A DNA stretch of 64,000 bases, taken from positions 26,631,920 to 26,695,919 of the forward strand of contig NC_064544.1 of assembly GCF_023856365.1 (NCBI RefSeq), in the 5' to 3' direction. How positions within the stretch are numbered: position 1 is the stretch's first letter; every line of letters starts with the position of its first letter. The notes beneath the pieces were generated by a model that saw only the letters and a list, made by a program, of their open reading frames with translations, was not told where the DNA came from and did not search any database. Made by a program: the position numbers and the translations under genes. This stretch comes from Brienomyrus brachyistius. Its lineage: Eukaryota > Chordata > Actinopteri > Osteoglossiformes > Mormyridae. Positions 1-11,648 of this stretch are shown piece after piece.

Positions 1-285
1 CCCTCCTTTCCCCTCTGCCTGTTTAAGCTCCAGCTCCCCAGCAGTCCTCATTCGGACCTTGAACCCCTGGCCTGTGTTTCCCTACCTGTGCTAGTCCTTG
101 CTCTCTGTGTTTGCACCTGGTTCTGCTGTGTCCCAGTTACCCTGTCCCTGCTGTTCCTGTCCCATACCCTGATTTTACCTTATTAAACCCTGTTCTCTTC
201 CTTCCTCACCTCTGGATCTCTGCCTCCTATTCAGCCCCCCCCTGCCCCTTACACCCGGTCGTGACACACTGAGCCTCCACACATC
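1..285. repeat. Unclassified repeat-like CT-rich segment
   Basis: Pyrimidine-rich text with a TTATTAAA block near 180, followed by a C-run. It resembles the terminal parts of fish retroelements, but I see no coding sequence and no defined ends. Family unknown. Confidence 0.2.
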
Positions 286-361
286 AGAAGTTATTAAATG
301 CATTAGAAACACCCACCTCCATTTACACACATAATAAGTATGAAAATGCAGGGAGACTCAC

Positions 362-442
362 CTAATAAAAATGTGTTGTTCATCCAGGCAAAGAGTTGGG
401 AATAAATAGCAAGGAACAGCATGTTAAACATTGTTGGATTAT
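362..442 (-). CDS. Candidate hydrophobic exon of the Ig/multi-TM gene
   Basis: An 81-bp exon in phase 1 at both ends. The acceptor follows a pyrimidine-rich tract (tgttttgcttacag) and the donor is gtgagt. It encodes about 27 residues with a hydrophobic core (MFNMLFLAIYSQLFAW) and an NNT glycosylation-type triplet near its end. It is the last member seen here of the series of phase-1 exons running from 44 kb to the window edge, and the chain may continue outside. The gene assignment is inferred from phase, strand and type. No transcript evidence is available. Confidence 0.5.
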
Positions 443-1050
443 CTGTAAGCAAAACAGAGTAAATCAGACAAATTCATTCCCTCATCAGTCTATACAGATA
501 TAATATGATATTAAATAACAAAGTGTCTTTGGGCTTTTCTTCCCCTGAGATAAATCCTGCCGTCCCCAGGGCCCGACTGCACTGTGAGGTCATGCACAGA
601 TGATCCATGATCCGAGGGCAGTGGGGGCCAAAATACAGGCAAAGGAGTCTAATGCCCTTTGAGGTCAGACAGTCTCTCTGTGGCATGATGAAGATAGGGC
701 CGGCTGAGGGGGGATCCCAGGCTCTCCCATATGGTGGCCAGGTGCCCCCCCCCCAGCCTGTACATGTCACCCTATATCAGGTCCACACAATAACATCCTA
801 TTAGGTAAAATGTCAGGTGCACAGGCTAGAAGTGTAATCTGTCAAACACCAGAACCTGCAAACTCCACACAAAGAGCAGAGGTGGGACTCGAACCCCCAG
901 CCCTGGAGCGAAGAAGCAGCAGAGCTGCCCACTGGGCCTGTGTGCCATGGAAAATGAAACAGCTCTAAATCTCACTATGGTCAGAATTCTTAATGTGCCA
1001 ATGAACATAAATGTTAATGTGAACAAATAAATCCACATAAATATACTTAC
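443..1050. other. Intronic stretch, little recognised
   Basis: At 840-940 there is a decayed fragment resembling the minus orientation of the GATG-tailed SINE (a 'cctgcaaactccacaca' block followed by a tRNA-like B-box remnant). Nothing else is recognised. Confidence 0.4.
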
Positions 1051-1143
1051 ACAGGAAATAAGCCATGATTTCAAAAATGTCTCTTAGTTGTACTGTTTCT
1101 CCCTTCCTTCGTAAGCGTATTATCCGAAACACACCGAGACCAA
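1051..1143 (-). CDS. Candidate exon of the Ig/multi-TM gene, basic then hydrophobic
   Basis: A 93-bp exon in phase 1 at both ends (acceptor ...cttatttcag, donor gtaagtat). It encodes about 31 residues: a basic stretch (FRIIRLRRKGE) followed by a short hydrophobic end (FEIMAYFL). The IM pair matches the P-x-IMV-like core seen in sister exons at 1,547, 16,908, 36,732 and 43,242, which suggests common origin by exon duplication. The basic residues would suit a cytosolic flank of a membrane segment. Confidence 0.55.
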
Positions 1144-1330
1144 CTGAAATAAGGGAAGATAAGTGTCAGTCACCAGTCACAGACACAAACGGAGGTGTTC
1201 AGTGATCCTGTGTTTAAAACCCTGCACAGCACTGTCACCTGGGGGTTCTGAGTTTGAATCCCATATTGGATGCTGCACTAATAGTGCACAGCAGATTTAA
1301 ATGGGTTATGAAAGGGTGTTTCAGTTGGGT
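1144..1330 (-). repeat. Duplicated intron flank, copy A
   Basis: Immediately upstream (minus sense) of the exon at 1,051. It shares a sequence of landmarks with the flanks of the exons at 1,547 and 16,908: an agtcagtcacc-type start, 'cctgtgtttaaa', a 'cctgcacag' block and a tRNA-like B-box phrase ending in gaatccc. The shared flank shows that exon and intron were duplicated together. Confidence 0.6.
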
Positions 1331-1546
1331 TTTATATCATAATTCCCTAATTGTGTAGATATTAATTATGAAAAGCACACTTTTAAATATCAATGTCATT
1401 CCAAAGTTTAACAATTGTGTGTTTCATTCAGTATAATTTAGCAAATAAATACCTCAGTACCAAGTTCAGCCCCAGTGTTCCTGACATTCCAAAGTCTAAG
1501 ACAAATTTTTAAATAGATACTTTACAAAACCTGAAAACATACTTAC

Positions 1547-1654
1547 CTGGGAATAAAACCATGATGACTGGAAACATTAATAAAGTGGAAAATGTTGCAA
1601 GTTGTTCTTGCCAAGCTAGATCGGAGAATTTTGCCAGATAAACACTGACAGCAA
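1547..1654 (-). CDS. Candidate hydrophobic exon of the Ig/multi-TM gene
   Basis: A 108-bp exon in phase 1 at both ends (acceptor ...ctttattttag, donor gtaagtatg). It encodes about 36 residues: a polar amphipathic start (VYLAKFSDLAWQEQ) and then a membrane-like stretch (FSTLLMFPVIMVLF). The FPVIMV core closely resembles FPIIMV of the exon at 36,732 and PPIMV of the exon at 43,242. A membrane segment is the simplest reading. The partner and function are unknown. Confidence 0.6.
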
Positions 1655-1800
1655 CTAAAATAAAGTAAGAATAGAGTCAGTCACCATGAAATTCATGTCA
1701 GACAGAGTACAAACACAGATGTGTTCACTGGTGCTGCACAGGCCTGTCACCTGGGGGTTCTGGGTTTGAATCCCTTATTGAAGATTGGGGTATGAAAAGC
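1655..1800 (-). repeat. Duplicated intron flank, copy B
   Basis: Upstream (minus sense) of the exon at 1,547. It carries the same landmarks as copy A, including 'cctgtcacctgggggttctg' followed by a gaatccc B-box, at nearly the same distance from the splice acceptor. Confidence 0.6.
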
Positions 1801-2949
1801 ACATCCCAGAGTGTTTAGCTTGGGCATTTAATCATGCATCCCTAACTGTGCATATTAATTGTGAAAAAATACATTTCTGAAATCCTTGTAGCCAAAAGAA
1901 ACTAAATTAACATATACATCATCCATCCATCCATCCATTCATCCATCCATCCATCCATCATAACCCCTTCTCAAGTACAGTTCCATGGTGAGACTATCCC
2001 TAAAAAGTCCAGAGCAGGGTACACCGTGGTGGGGTGCCAGTCCATCACAGGACACATCATCCACTCACACACAATGGGCCATTTTTAGACCCCATGTAAC
2101 CTAAATGCATGTTTTGTGTGAGTGTGTATGTGGGGGGGGGGGGGGGGACCAGAGCACCTGCAGTCAGAGGCGTCATGCTGATAGAGACTGAAGGGGCTCT
2201 GGGCCCCTCAGGGTTTTAGATTTAGGTTCCAGATCGTTTAGCCTGTTTCACAGTATTTCTTGAGTGAAAATGCATATAATTATCATATAAATATCATTGC
2301 TAGTGATAGATTTTTTCTGTCTTTAATGTGTTTCTGTATTTACAGCAAGGTTTAAATAAATTCTGAACAACACTGGTTACTATGTGCTCAATTTGCAACT
2401 TTTTTTTCCTTATAATTTCATAATGAAAGGACGGGAACGACGTTAATAATCAAACCTACAACTCCCATGATCCTTTGCTTCGGTAAGTTAACATGGCCGT
2501 GAAGAGCAGTATGCTTAGAGCAGTTATTAAAATGAAACTTTCGAAACACATTAACATTTATTGCGCCAACTGAATAGCTAATATACTGATTACTGCACTG
2601 TATCATTCATATACAAAATCACATTTTATCTTCAGAGGAGGAGGAGGTTGACTTAGTGATTCCCAGAGAGAGACTGGGGAGGGACAGTTACATTAGGAGA
2701 CGCCATATTCAAGTGGAAGTAGGAAGCTCTGCCAAAACACTCTTTGGAGGCAAACAAGGAAGCTGCATGTGGTAGGATGATGCCTAATGGGGTCAAAGAT
2801 GGGGGGGGGGCATATTTACCCATCAGTGGTGTCTCCTTTAAGAGCAGACGTGTCAGTGATCGCCTGATAGTCTGTAGCTCACGGTATGTGTGAGCTGGGC
2901 TGCTCCTCAGCACGTTGGGTGCCATGGAGACTGTGGTTGGTATTTATCC
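1801..2949. repeat. Microsatellite plus decayed repeats
   Basis: An (ATCC)n run at 1,920-1,960 leads into text typical of the 3' end of fish SINEs in minus orientation (a 'ggtgccagtccatcacagg' phrase near 2,033). A poly-G run lies at 2,131-2,148. An 'aactcccatgatcctttgc' phrase near 2,460 is of a kind common in fish repeats. No gene is recognised. Confidence 0.5.
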
Positions 2950-5240
2950 TTTTTTTATAGTGATCAAATTTTTATTGAACAAGTATTATCATAGAAGGAA
3001 AAACAACAGACCGCCCACCTTCTAACTGGTCATGAATGTCGAACAGAAGGTCTCTTACAATCCCTAAGACACGTAGAAATGGTAGATTTAACAGAAGCCC
3101 AGTATCTAGGAGGAGGAGGAAGAGGAAGCATAGAGCTAATAAAATTAATGCTTGGCAGCACATTCAGTTTAATAATGGCCAGCCTTGTCTGGAATGAGAG
3201 GGAGAGAGAAGACCACGAGGAGATGGAGACCTTAATACCCTCCAGAACATGGGGAAAGACGGCAGCTGTAAGCTCCAGGACTGAGGGGAAGATGTCCAAC
3301 CCCAGGTATCTGAAAGACGTCGCCTGAGGAACAGAAGAAGGAAACGAGGAAAAGTGACATGCAGGATTCAGTGGAAGAAGAGAAGACTTTGCCCAGTTAA
3401 TCTTATAGCTGACAGGGATTCATGTGTCTGAGACAGATTAAGGACATGAGGAAGACCAGCTGGGGCATTGTCAAGGTAAAGGAGCAGATCCTCAGCATAT
3501 AAGGAGACTGTCTGAGGAAAACCTTTAACCAGGATAGGAGACATGAGATCTGACTGATGGAGAGCTGTGGCTAGGGGCTCTAATGAGAGATTAAAGAGTA
3601 AAGGGGATAGTGGACAGCCCTGCCTGGCACCTCGAAGGAGCTGAAAAGGAGGAGAGATGTTGGTATCAGTCAGGAGGAGTGAGGAGGGGGAGGAGTAAAG
3701 GGTCTGAATCATGTTGGTAAAATATGAGCCAAAGTCCATTCTGTCCTGGACCCTCCACAAAAATGACTAATTCATCCTATCAAAAGCTCTACATCTAAGG
3801 AGAGGCTTATGCTGTCGGTGACATGGTGGGATTTAATAAAGCCAGTTTGGTCAATTTACAAATCACTGCCTGCAGCCGAAGAGCAAGAACCTTCACAAGC
3901 AACTTGACATCGGTGTTTATCAGGGGCAGCGGATGGTAGCAGAACAGTCTGAGGGGTTTTCACTTTGTTTAAACAGTAAAATCATCACAGATGAATTAAG
4001 AGAAGGATGTGGAAGAGTGGAGTAGAAAGCAGTTTCCAAAATTCAGAAAAGAGATGGGGAGAGAAGGCATCAACCCTGAAGATTTCACTGGGCTCATGGA
4101 GCCCAGAACCTCTTTAAGTTCAGCGATTGAAAGAGGAGCATCAAGCACAGAGGCTTCTGGACCTGATAGCTGGGGGAGGGGTGAGGCATCAAGAAACAAA
4201 TCAGGATCGGAGGCTGGGGAGACAGAGGGGTGGAGAATAAATCTGAGTAAAACTGAAAAAAACTGAAAAAAGGCAGTTGCTGATTCCCAGAGGGTTGGTG
4301 GTTTGGACCCCATCTTTAATTTTAACTGAAGAGATCATTGAAAATGAGTCACACTGCCTAAGCCTGAGAGCCAATAGTTTACTAGGTCTGTCACCAGACA
4401 CATAATAGTGAGACCTGATGTAATGAACCACAAACTCGGACCAGTATGACAGAAGAGTATTCAGCTCGGCTTGTGTTAGAAATACGGATCTCATGGTCCT
4501 GATCCACCACAGCAAGGCTCACTTTCTACCTGAGAGGTGCTTTTCAAGATCAGAAATCATCTGACGACATTCGTGCGTCAGGCTGCTAGCGAAAGCAACC
4601 TTGACATCACAAAGGAAGCCCTTTATCAGCCATGCAGCAGTAGGCTGGGTCATCAGTGGAGCCCCCATTAACAGAGATAAATTCTTCAAGTCTAGGGGTC
4701 AAATAAGCTATAAATTTGATTCTGAAGCAGAGAAGTATTAAATCTCCATTGCAAGGCCCGAGGAGGTAGAGAGGGCACAGCCAACTGGGGTAAAGCACAC
4801 TTGTGATCAGATAAAGAAGAGGAAAGCAGAGAAGCATTAGAAACAGTAGGTATGAGAGAGTGAGAAACAAAGATGTAATATATGCCAGACTGGGACCTGA
4901 AGCGAGGAGAGAATAAAGAGTTTTCTCTGGTGGAGGGGTTCATTAGACGGAATGAGACCAAATTGAGGTCCTCCACAGATTTACACAGGGAATGAGGGGA
5001 GGGGGGCGCCCGGCTACCCACAGGAGAGGGAGATTTATCCAGGACAGGGTCGTGGATGGCTGTTCCAGTAACAGGTTCATATTCCTGGAGTTTGAGGATA
5101 TGGTTAGACAGATACAGGAAGAATGAGCCCCTCAAGTCAGAAAGAATATAAGAGAACCTGCCATCAGCATTTCCTCCTGAATTGAGAATATGAATTTGAA
5201 GGCCCTGCCTGAGCAGAATGACCAGCCCACATGAGGAGAA
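2950..5240 (-). mobile_element. L1-clade LINE remnant
   Basis: In minus orientation the translated pieces follow the order of an L1-clade ORF2. Endonuclease-like text lies at about 4,850-5,240, including the (S/D)DHK region. A linker lies near 4,100. RT palm lies at 3,440-3,660, with [13 protein letters not shown] and a YAEDLLLYL box where YADD is usual. The thumb region lies near 3,100. Several stops and frameshifts separate the pieces. A short T-run at 2,950 (poly-A in element sense) marks the 3' end. The copy is dead and is intronic to the host gene. Confidence 0.75.
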
Positions 5241-6059
5241 AACAACCCAGTAGAACCTGTTGCCACTCACTGCATCCCGCTGTAGTAAATGGAAAGTTGG
5301 GGCCGTTTGGCAGCTGAGCAAGAGGAAGGTGACACTGATAATTACAGAGCTGGTTCTGGCCGGTTCTGTTTGGCTGCACACAGAGACAGTAATTGTGAAC
5401 CTTCTTTCTTATGGCATAGAATGATAAACATGAGGCAGAAGTATAAAGGAACTGCACAATAAAATAACTGTGGGCACTTGTTGTCTGCAGACACGGTGTC
5501 CCGGCTTATTTGGTCCATCAGATAACCTAATAGAGAATGTGCTGCTTTCATACTCCGTCTTTGGCTGTTTTTCCAGGATCACATGTCGGCAGGATCCCAT
5601 AAGCACTGGGACTAGGAGGTAAATAGGAAACAGGTTCCAAGGCCGCTGTGATCCAGGGAACCACAGAGGTGAGTAAAACATTTTACATGAATACTGGTCT
5701 CTCTGAACTGGATTGGCTGAGGCAACTTAAACTCGTAGGAATGTCTCGGACCCAAGCAGTTTTCTTTTAAGCAAAGTTTGAATCTGCCCAGCGCTAGTGA
5801 ATGACTGGTAAAGAGAACTCTGTCCTACAACAGAGAGAATAAAAAAGGAGATAGTCCATCCCGACCAGCCGACACCATCATACGCCACTGGACCAGTCGC
5901 CACTGGCATCACAATCACATCAGCCTGACCAGCCCCGTGCCCCAGCCGACCTGACATCCCCTGTCTCCAGTCATACTCGTTCCAGAACTGCCGAGCTGCA
6001 AAGCACAGGAAGCCCGTTGGGCCCAGATGACAGCAGTCAACTACACGATGTCCTCCAGT

Positions 6060-6660
6060 TGCTCATGGCTGGAGTGGCAGGACCCGATGGTGACCGTATG
6101 TTAGTCCACTGACCCTGGGCTGCTGATGACCTCAATGAAGTAGCGTGGAGCGTCACCAACCCCCTGATAAACAGGGGGAGTGAGGTTTGCAAAAGAACTG
6201 GGACAGTTCTACAGAGAATTTCGATCTCCTCTTGCAAACAACAGGAGAGAGAGACTGTCATGCGGTATTTGCAGAGGCTGATGGAGGTTAATGAGGCCCA
6301 TTGTGGAATAGCAAGACCAGGCAACATGAATGCAGACCCAGCTGTGACCACCTACAAAGCCCATTTTAAATAGTTTATTAAACAGACTGAGACTGGACAT
6401 AGCTGCAAACAGACTTGCATCACCAGTGATTGCAAATTACATTTAATTGAACAACATGTGAAATACGCAGAGAAGTTACTAAGAGGCAGAGCGCAGAAAC
6501 AACAGAACAAAAAGGACGACGCTCTACAAGGCAATGCTCACCATGGTGCAGAGCACTGGAAATATAACGGCATGAGGACGAGGACGGGGCAGAAGCAGGG
6601 GCTCAGGGAGGGACAGGGGCAGGATCCAAGGCGATAACGCGGTGGCCGGGGGGGACTGAG
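6060..6660 (+). pseudogene. Endogenous retrovirus gag-like remnant
   Basis: Conceptual plus-strand translation between stops resembles the capsid/nucleocapsid part of fish gamma/epsilon-type retroviral gag. It has a helical stretch around 6,240-6,360, then a basic glutamine-rich tail. It is broken by in-frame stops. The assignment rests mainly on position: protease-like and RT-like pieces follow in order on the same strand. No clear 5' LTR was found upstream. Confidence 0.4.
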
Positions 6661-6879
6661 TCGCCGCGGGTGGGGGGACGGGAAGGGGTGAGTCCAAATA
6701 CACACTGTCCACTGCCCTAATGATACTTTGCTCCTTACTAACCCAGCTAACTGCAATGAAGACTCTCTTGCTTATTAGAATTCCCCGCGATTCTCGTGAC
6801 ACAAGCTATCATATATCTAAGACAGAAAGTACAGAAGCTGTAAGTCACACATGTAGAATACAACTCAGACACGCATAAG

Positions 6880-7160
6880 GCTTTAACCACTGAGATATTG
6901 ATGGTAGAAGGAAAAGACAGAGTTTCTGGTTGATTCAGAAGCAGGAAATTCTGTAATTAAAATGTCTGAGTTCGACTCGCCACCCAAACTTAGCGGAAGG
7001 TTCCTGAGCACTGTGGGAGCGTCTGGCCAAATTATAACAGAAAAGTTCACAAAACCTTTAAGATGTCTTCTGAATCCAGATACTAAATTCAAATTGACAT
7101 ACCTACCATTTGCAGTGCTGTCCTGTAAATTTACAGGCACGAGATTTGATGTGCAAACTG
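6880..7160 (+). pseudogene. Endogenous retrovirus protease-like remnant
   Basis: The translation includes an active-site-like block FLVDSEAGNSVI, where retroviral aspartic proteases usually carry D-S/T-G; glycine is replaced by glutamate. A flap-like GASGQ phrase follows. A frame change lies near 6,900. The spacing to the RT-like block at 7,690 fits a pol gene. A non-functional relic. Confidence 0.6.
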
Positions 7161-7563
7161 GCCATAGTGCTAATCAGCACCCCAGAGGGATTGTGAGTGA
7201 CGAGACTGAGCGAATTGGGCATGAGTGACCCAGCAGTTTCACTTTAGTGACACATTATCCTTCGCCCTTCTGTATGTGTATGAGTGGAGACTCGTACCTA
7301 CAGCTGTATGTTCAGTGAATGACTTACTGATAAACCAGGCAAAGACACACGCACACAATGTATAATATATGAGCCCTAGTGATTTGCACTCTGACTGGCA
7401 TGTTTCAAAAGGGGGTCCAGATGAGCATTATGAGAATGAATGGTATAAATGGAGGAGAGATAAGCTAAGGTTGGAAATGATGTTCTGGAGTGATAGGAGA
7501 TGCTGTGAGTGTTGATGCTATGGGAGTAAATGGGGGAAAGACTCACCCCTACACTCTAGGAGT

Positions 7564-7586
7564 GGGGGGGGGGGGGGGGGGGGGGG
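7564..7586. repeat. Poly-G run
   Basis: An uninterrupted run of about 23 G inside the retroviral relic. A comparable poly-C run lies at 8,079-8,095. Both lengths may be unreliable in sequencing. Confidence 0.9.
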
Positions 7587-7689
7587 CAGGGGGCAGCCGC
7601 ATGTGTCACTGGCCAAAGGTGCAGAGGATGAGAGGAAGGATCTGGGCCCCTGGGTGAGATGATGTATGAGTGCGGATGACTGGGAGTAT

Positions 7690-8040
7690 ATTTCAGCGTC
7701 CGATACATCCAGACAGTCAGTACTGGTTTGCAGTCCAGTTTCAGGACAAATCTTATACGTTTACCAGACTGTGTCAGGGATACTGTGAATGGCCGACGAT
7801 TTATAATGAAGCTCTGAAGACAGCCTGAGCTCTCTGGGCTTGTCACCAGGCACTGCTCTCCTACAGCATGTAGATGACTTTCTGCTAGCAGCGCCATCCG
7901 AAGGACAATGTGAAAAAGACACTGTAACACTACTATGCCATTTGGCAGAGCACCGGCACAAAGCCAGCCTGTCAAAATTATAATTCAGGAAAACTGAATG
8001 TCTGGGGCATCGTGTATCGGCCAATGGGAAGTCATTAGAT
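7690..8040 (+). pseudogene. Endogenous retrovirus reverse-transcriptase remnant
   Basis: Palm-domain text with a 'QYWFAVQF' region and a catalytic box read as LLQHVDDFLLAA, where YVDD is the usual retroviral form. The downstream helix and K-S-L-S-K-L region also fit gamma/epsilon-type retroviral RT. Stops and a frame change lie between the palm halves. It continues the relic from gag- and protease-like pieces at 6-7.2 kb and is cut off by an L1 LINE from about 8.5 kb. Confidence 0.75.
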
Positions 8041-8314
8041 GCAGAAAGAGTAACAGGGATTGTTTTTTTGCCCAGCCACCCCCCCCCCCCCCCCCTTTGG
8101 AGGACAACTTTATTTTTAATGACAGTTTCAGTTACAAAACTTTAGTGAAGCTGTACCTCAACCACCTACATACTCCCTCAAAACAGTAAATAATAAAGTT
8201 AAACAGGAAGGGAGAGAGAAGAGAGAGACTCGACAGGACTTTGGACACAGACACACAGATGGACAGACAAATTGATAGACAGAAATAAATTGCATGAATA
8301 TTTGTATCAGATAG

Positions 8315-8315
8315 A

Positions 8316-8354
<39 letters not shown>

Positions 8355-8356
8355 AT
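8315..8356. repeat. (AAAT)n microsatellite
   Basis: About ten perfect tetramers. Confidence 0.9.
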
Positions 8357-8509
8357 GATGTGTGGGAATTTTCGGAATTAATTAACTAGTTAATAGTATT
8401 AAGTTGGAATGTAATGTATGTGTTTATTGGGAATTAGCTCACAGGCAAGTCTAGAGGGGTGATAAAAGACCCCAGACTTCTTGGAAATGTGGAAGTTGAT
8501 GCTGAAATG

Positions 8510-10690
8510 TTTTTTTTTCCATTCACATCTGTTCTCTGACGAGGTTTAACCACTGCATGATGTTTAGTGTGTTTCTAGTTTTCCAGCTTAACAGGATTGT
8601 TTTTTTGGCAATTGCCAAGGCAACGAGCAGAGGTCTGAAATTTGGGATTAGTGGATTTACTGTTGAATGATCACCAAGCATACAGAGGGATGGGGATAGT
8701 GGAATGATAGCATCCATAATACAAGAGATTGTGTTGATAACTTTTTGCCAAAAGTGTTGAGTTGGGGGACATGAGCAGATGGAGTGGAAATACTCATCTA
8801 CAGTTTTTAAAGTACAATGTGAACAAATATCACTCTCTATGAATCCCATCTTGTGCATTTTGTGCTGGGTGATGTGTACTCTGTGGATCACCTTATATTG
8901 TATAAGTTGAAGATTAGTGTTATTAGTCATTGTGAAGGTGGTCCTACAGATCTGGAGCCAGAATTCCTTATCAGGAGTGAATGACAGATCTTTTTCCCAG
9001 GCTTCAATTGGAATTAAATCATTGAATTTGCCATAGATATTAGTTTATATAATTTTGAAATAATTTTTTCTGACTTGTTATTTTGAGTATTTCCTCTACT
9101 AATTGGGACGGCTGTAGATTGTTGTTAGATGGACTTATCTTAGATTTCAGGGCTGCTTTAAGTTGGACGTAATGCAGAAACTGCTTGTCTCCTATGTCAT
9201 ACATATGAGTAAGATGTGGAAACGTGATTAAGCTGTTGCTATGGAATAGGTGCTCAAGGTGTGTGATACCCTTCAGTTCTCATGCATTAAGGAAAAATGT
9301 TTTTTTTTGAGTAGAAAGTCTGGGTAATGCTATATTGGAGTGTATTTGCACGGTTTCATATTTACATTACAAATTTTGTTGATTTTCCACCAGGCTGTTA
9401 AAGTTAAATCTTGAAATTACAGTGTTATTAAAACAGCTGTAGTATTTCAGAGCAGTGCTAAGAAATGGTCAGTCCGCAAGTAAAACTTCTTTACATTCAG
9501 ACTGTTCTATTTCTAATCACTGGTTATTCTGTTGGTTTGGATGTATCCAGTTGACAATATATTGTAGCTGACTTGCTAAATAATAATTTTCTAAATTTGA
9601 TGCTTCAAAGGGGCGGCATGCTGGTGCAGTGGTTAGCACTGTTACCTCACACCTCTGGGACCCGGGTTCGGGTCTCTGCCTGGGTCACATGTGTGTGGAG
9701 TTTGCATGTTCTCCCCATGTCGTACTGGGGTTTCCTCCGGGTACTCCAGTTTCCCCCCACAGTCCAAAAACATGCTGAGGCTAATTGGACTTGCTAAATT
9801 GCTCATAGGTGTGCATGTGTGAGTGACTGTTGTGTGAGTGTGCCCTGCGATAGGCTGCCCTGCGATGGGCTGCCCCCCCATCCTGGGTTGTTCCCTGCCT
9901 CGTGCCCATTGCTTCCGAGACAGGTTCTGGACTCCCCGTGACCCAGTAGGATAAGCGGTATGGAAAATGGATGGATGGTGCTTCTAATCCTACTTGAATT
10001 TTTGTTTCTGTAATGTAGCTAGTTTGATTCTGGGTGTTTTGTTTCTCCAATAAAACTTGTTAATTATTAAGTTCAGGAAGTTGAACCATCTAGTGGTTGG
10101 TGCAGTTGCTATCATTGTGAACATGTAGTTAATTTTTGGTAATATAAACATTTTACTGCTGCAATTCTGTCAATTAATGATAATGGAAAGTGTACCCAGC
10201 GGTTCAAATCATCATCTATTCTTTTTTTTAAGGGACTGAAATTTAAGAGGGGTGATTCAGATGGACGAGCTGAAATATTTACGCCTAGATACTTGATGTT
10301 ACCAAGTGGAATTTGAAAAGGTAGGTTTTGAAGAGTATTGTGTAATTTGTCACCAATTATACTGTAGGTAGAATTGTTGATTTTGTCCAGTTTATAGCAT
10401 AATCAGAGATTTTGGAAAACGAATTAATTAGAGTGAGAGTCTCATTTATAGAGTTTAAAGTCTCTTGCAGATAAAGTAATATATCGTCGGCACAGAGACT
10501 AATCTTATGATGGGTGTTGAGTGTTTGTATTCCAATGATGATGCTATTTAGCCTGATTGCAGCAGCAAAAGGTTCAATGAAGAGGGCGAAAAGTGATGGT
10601 GAGAGTGGACATCCTCGCCTGGTTCCCCTGTGCAGTGTGAAACTCTGATGTTATACCATTATTAAGAGCTGCTGCCATTGGTGAGCTGTA
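8510..10690 (-). mobile_element. L1-clade LINE remnant interrupting the retrovirus
   Basis: Minus-strand translation gives the L1-type C-terminal region at 8,523-8,930 (HKMGFIESDICSHC, then ALAIAKKTILLSWKTR). Farther on, an RT palm lies at about 10,330-10,640 with [18 protein letters not shown] text and a CADDILLYL box. A T-run at 8,511 is the poly-A tail in element sense. The coding frames are broken. A GATG-tailed SINE sits inside it at 9,612-9,983. The element separates the RT part of the plus-strand retrovirus from its later parts. Confidence 0.75.
9612..9983 (+). mobile_element. tRNA-derived SINE with GATG tail
   Basis: The head has an A-box-like tggtgcagtgg and a B-box-like gggttcgggtct. 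The body is about 300 bp, and the end is ggaaaatggatggatgg. At least four other full or near-full copies lie in this window (12.0, 14.8, 53.0 and 58.0 kb). The GATG-repeat end resembles that of the RTE-type LINE at 20-22.7 kb, a likely source of the machinery. Confidence 0.8.
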
Positions 10691-10794
10691 CAATGTCTGC
10701 ACCCAATGAATAAATTCTCTGATTTATTGCAAGCTATTATTTTACCCAAAAATCTAACAATATGTAAATGTCTGGTGTTGTCTTACCTTTCCAA

Positions 10795-10945
10795 AAAGGT
10801 AAAAAAAGCAGCAGCAGCACAGCCACCTATACAGATGATGGTGTGCAAAGATAATGTCTGTGAAACTAACACTGTGGTTTTAGATTTGCAGACACTTCAG
10901 TCTATAGCAACACAAAAGGGTAACTAGCTGTGGAGAACAGCGGGG
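10795..10945 (+). pseudogene. Possible retroviral pol fragment
   Basis: An open stretch on the plus strand ending just before the 50-bp minisatellite. Its translation (VVLDLQTLQSIAT region) resembles the linker before the integrase in fish retroviral pol, and its position between RT-like and integrase-like pieces fits. Similarity is weak. It could be chance. Confidence 0.3.
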
Positions 10946-11648
10946 TGTGAAGTGAGAGGTGGGGTGTGGTACGGTCACGACAACAAACAGCGGGGTGTGA
11001 AATGAGAGGTGGGGTGTGGTACGGACCTCACAACAAACAGCGATGTGTGAAGTGAGAGGTGGGGTTTGGTACGGTCCTCACAACAAACAGCGGGCTGTGA
11101 AGTGAGAGGTGGGATGTGGTACGGTCCTCACAACAAACAGCGGAGTGTGAAGTGAGAGGTGGGATGTGGTACAGTCCCAACAACAAACAGCGGGGTGTGA
11201 AATGAGAGGTGGGGTGTGGTACGGTCCTCACAACAAACAGCGGGGTGTGAAGTGAGAGGTGGGGTGTGGTACGGTCCTCACAACAAACAGCGATGTGTGA
11301 AGTGAGAGGTGGGGTGTGGTACGGTCCTCACAACAAACAGCGGGCTGTGAAGTGAGAGGTGGGATGTGGTACGGTCCTCACAACAAACAGCGGAGTGTGA
11401 AGTGAGAGGTGGGGTATGGATCAGTCCCAACAACAAACAGCGGGGTGTAAAGTGAGAGGTGGGGTGTGGTACGGTTCTCACAACAAACAGCGGGGTGTGA
11501 AGTGAGAGGTGGGGTTTGGTACGGTTCTCACAACAAACAGCGGGGTGTGAAGTGAGAGGTGGGGTGTGGTACGGCCCTCACAACAAACAGCGGGGTCTGA
11601 AGTGAGAGGTGGGGTGTGGTACAGTCCCAACAACAAACAGCGGGGTTT
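10927..11648. repeat. 50-bp minisatellite with 250-bp higher-order pattern
   Basis: About 14 units of exactly 50 bp (core caacaaacagcggggtgtga). Variant units (cgatg, cgggc, cggag and a 'tcccaa' junction) recur in the same order 250 bp apart, i.e. every five units. This shows amplification in blocks of five. Confidence 0.95.

Noticed and set aside
5400..5700. 5' LTR of the retrovirus
   Set aside because: The tataaa and AATAAA signals are only about 16 bp apart, and no matching 3' copy was found.
9612..9690. tRNA gene
   Set aside because: The A- and B-box-like head belongs to a dispersed SINE family; no cloverleaf was confirmed.
11028..11481. Minus-strand ORFs with repeated peptide units
   Set aside because: By-product of the 50-bp minisatellite; no independent coding evidence.
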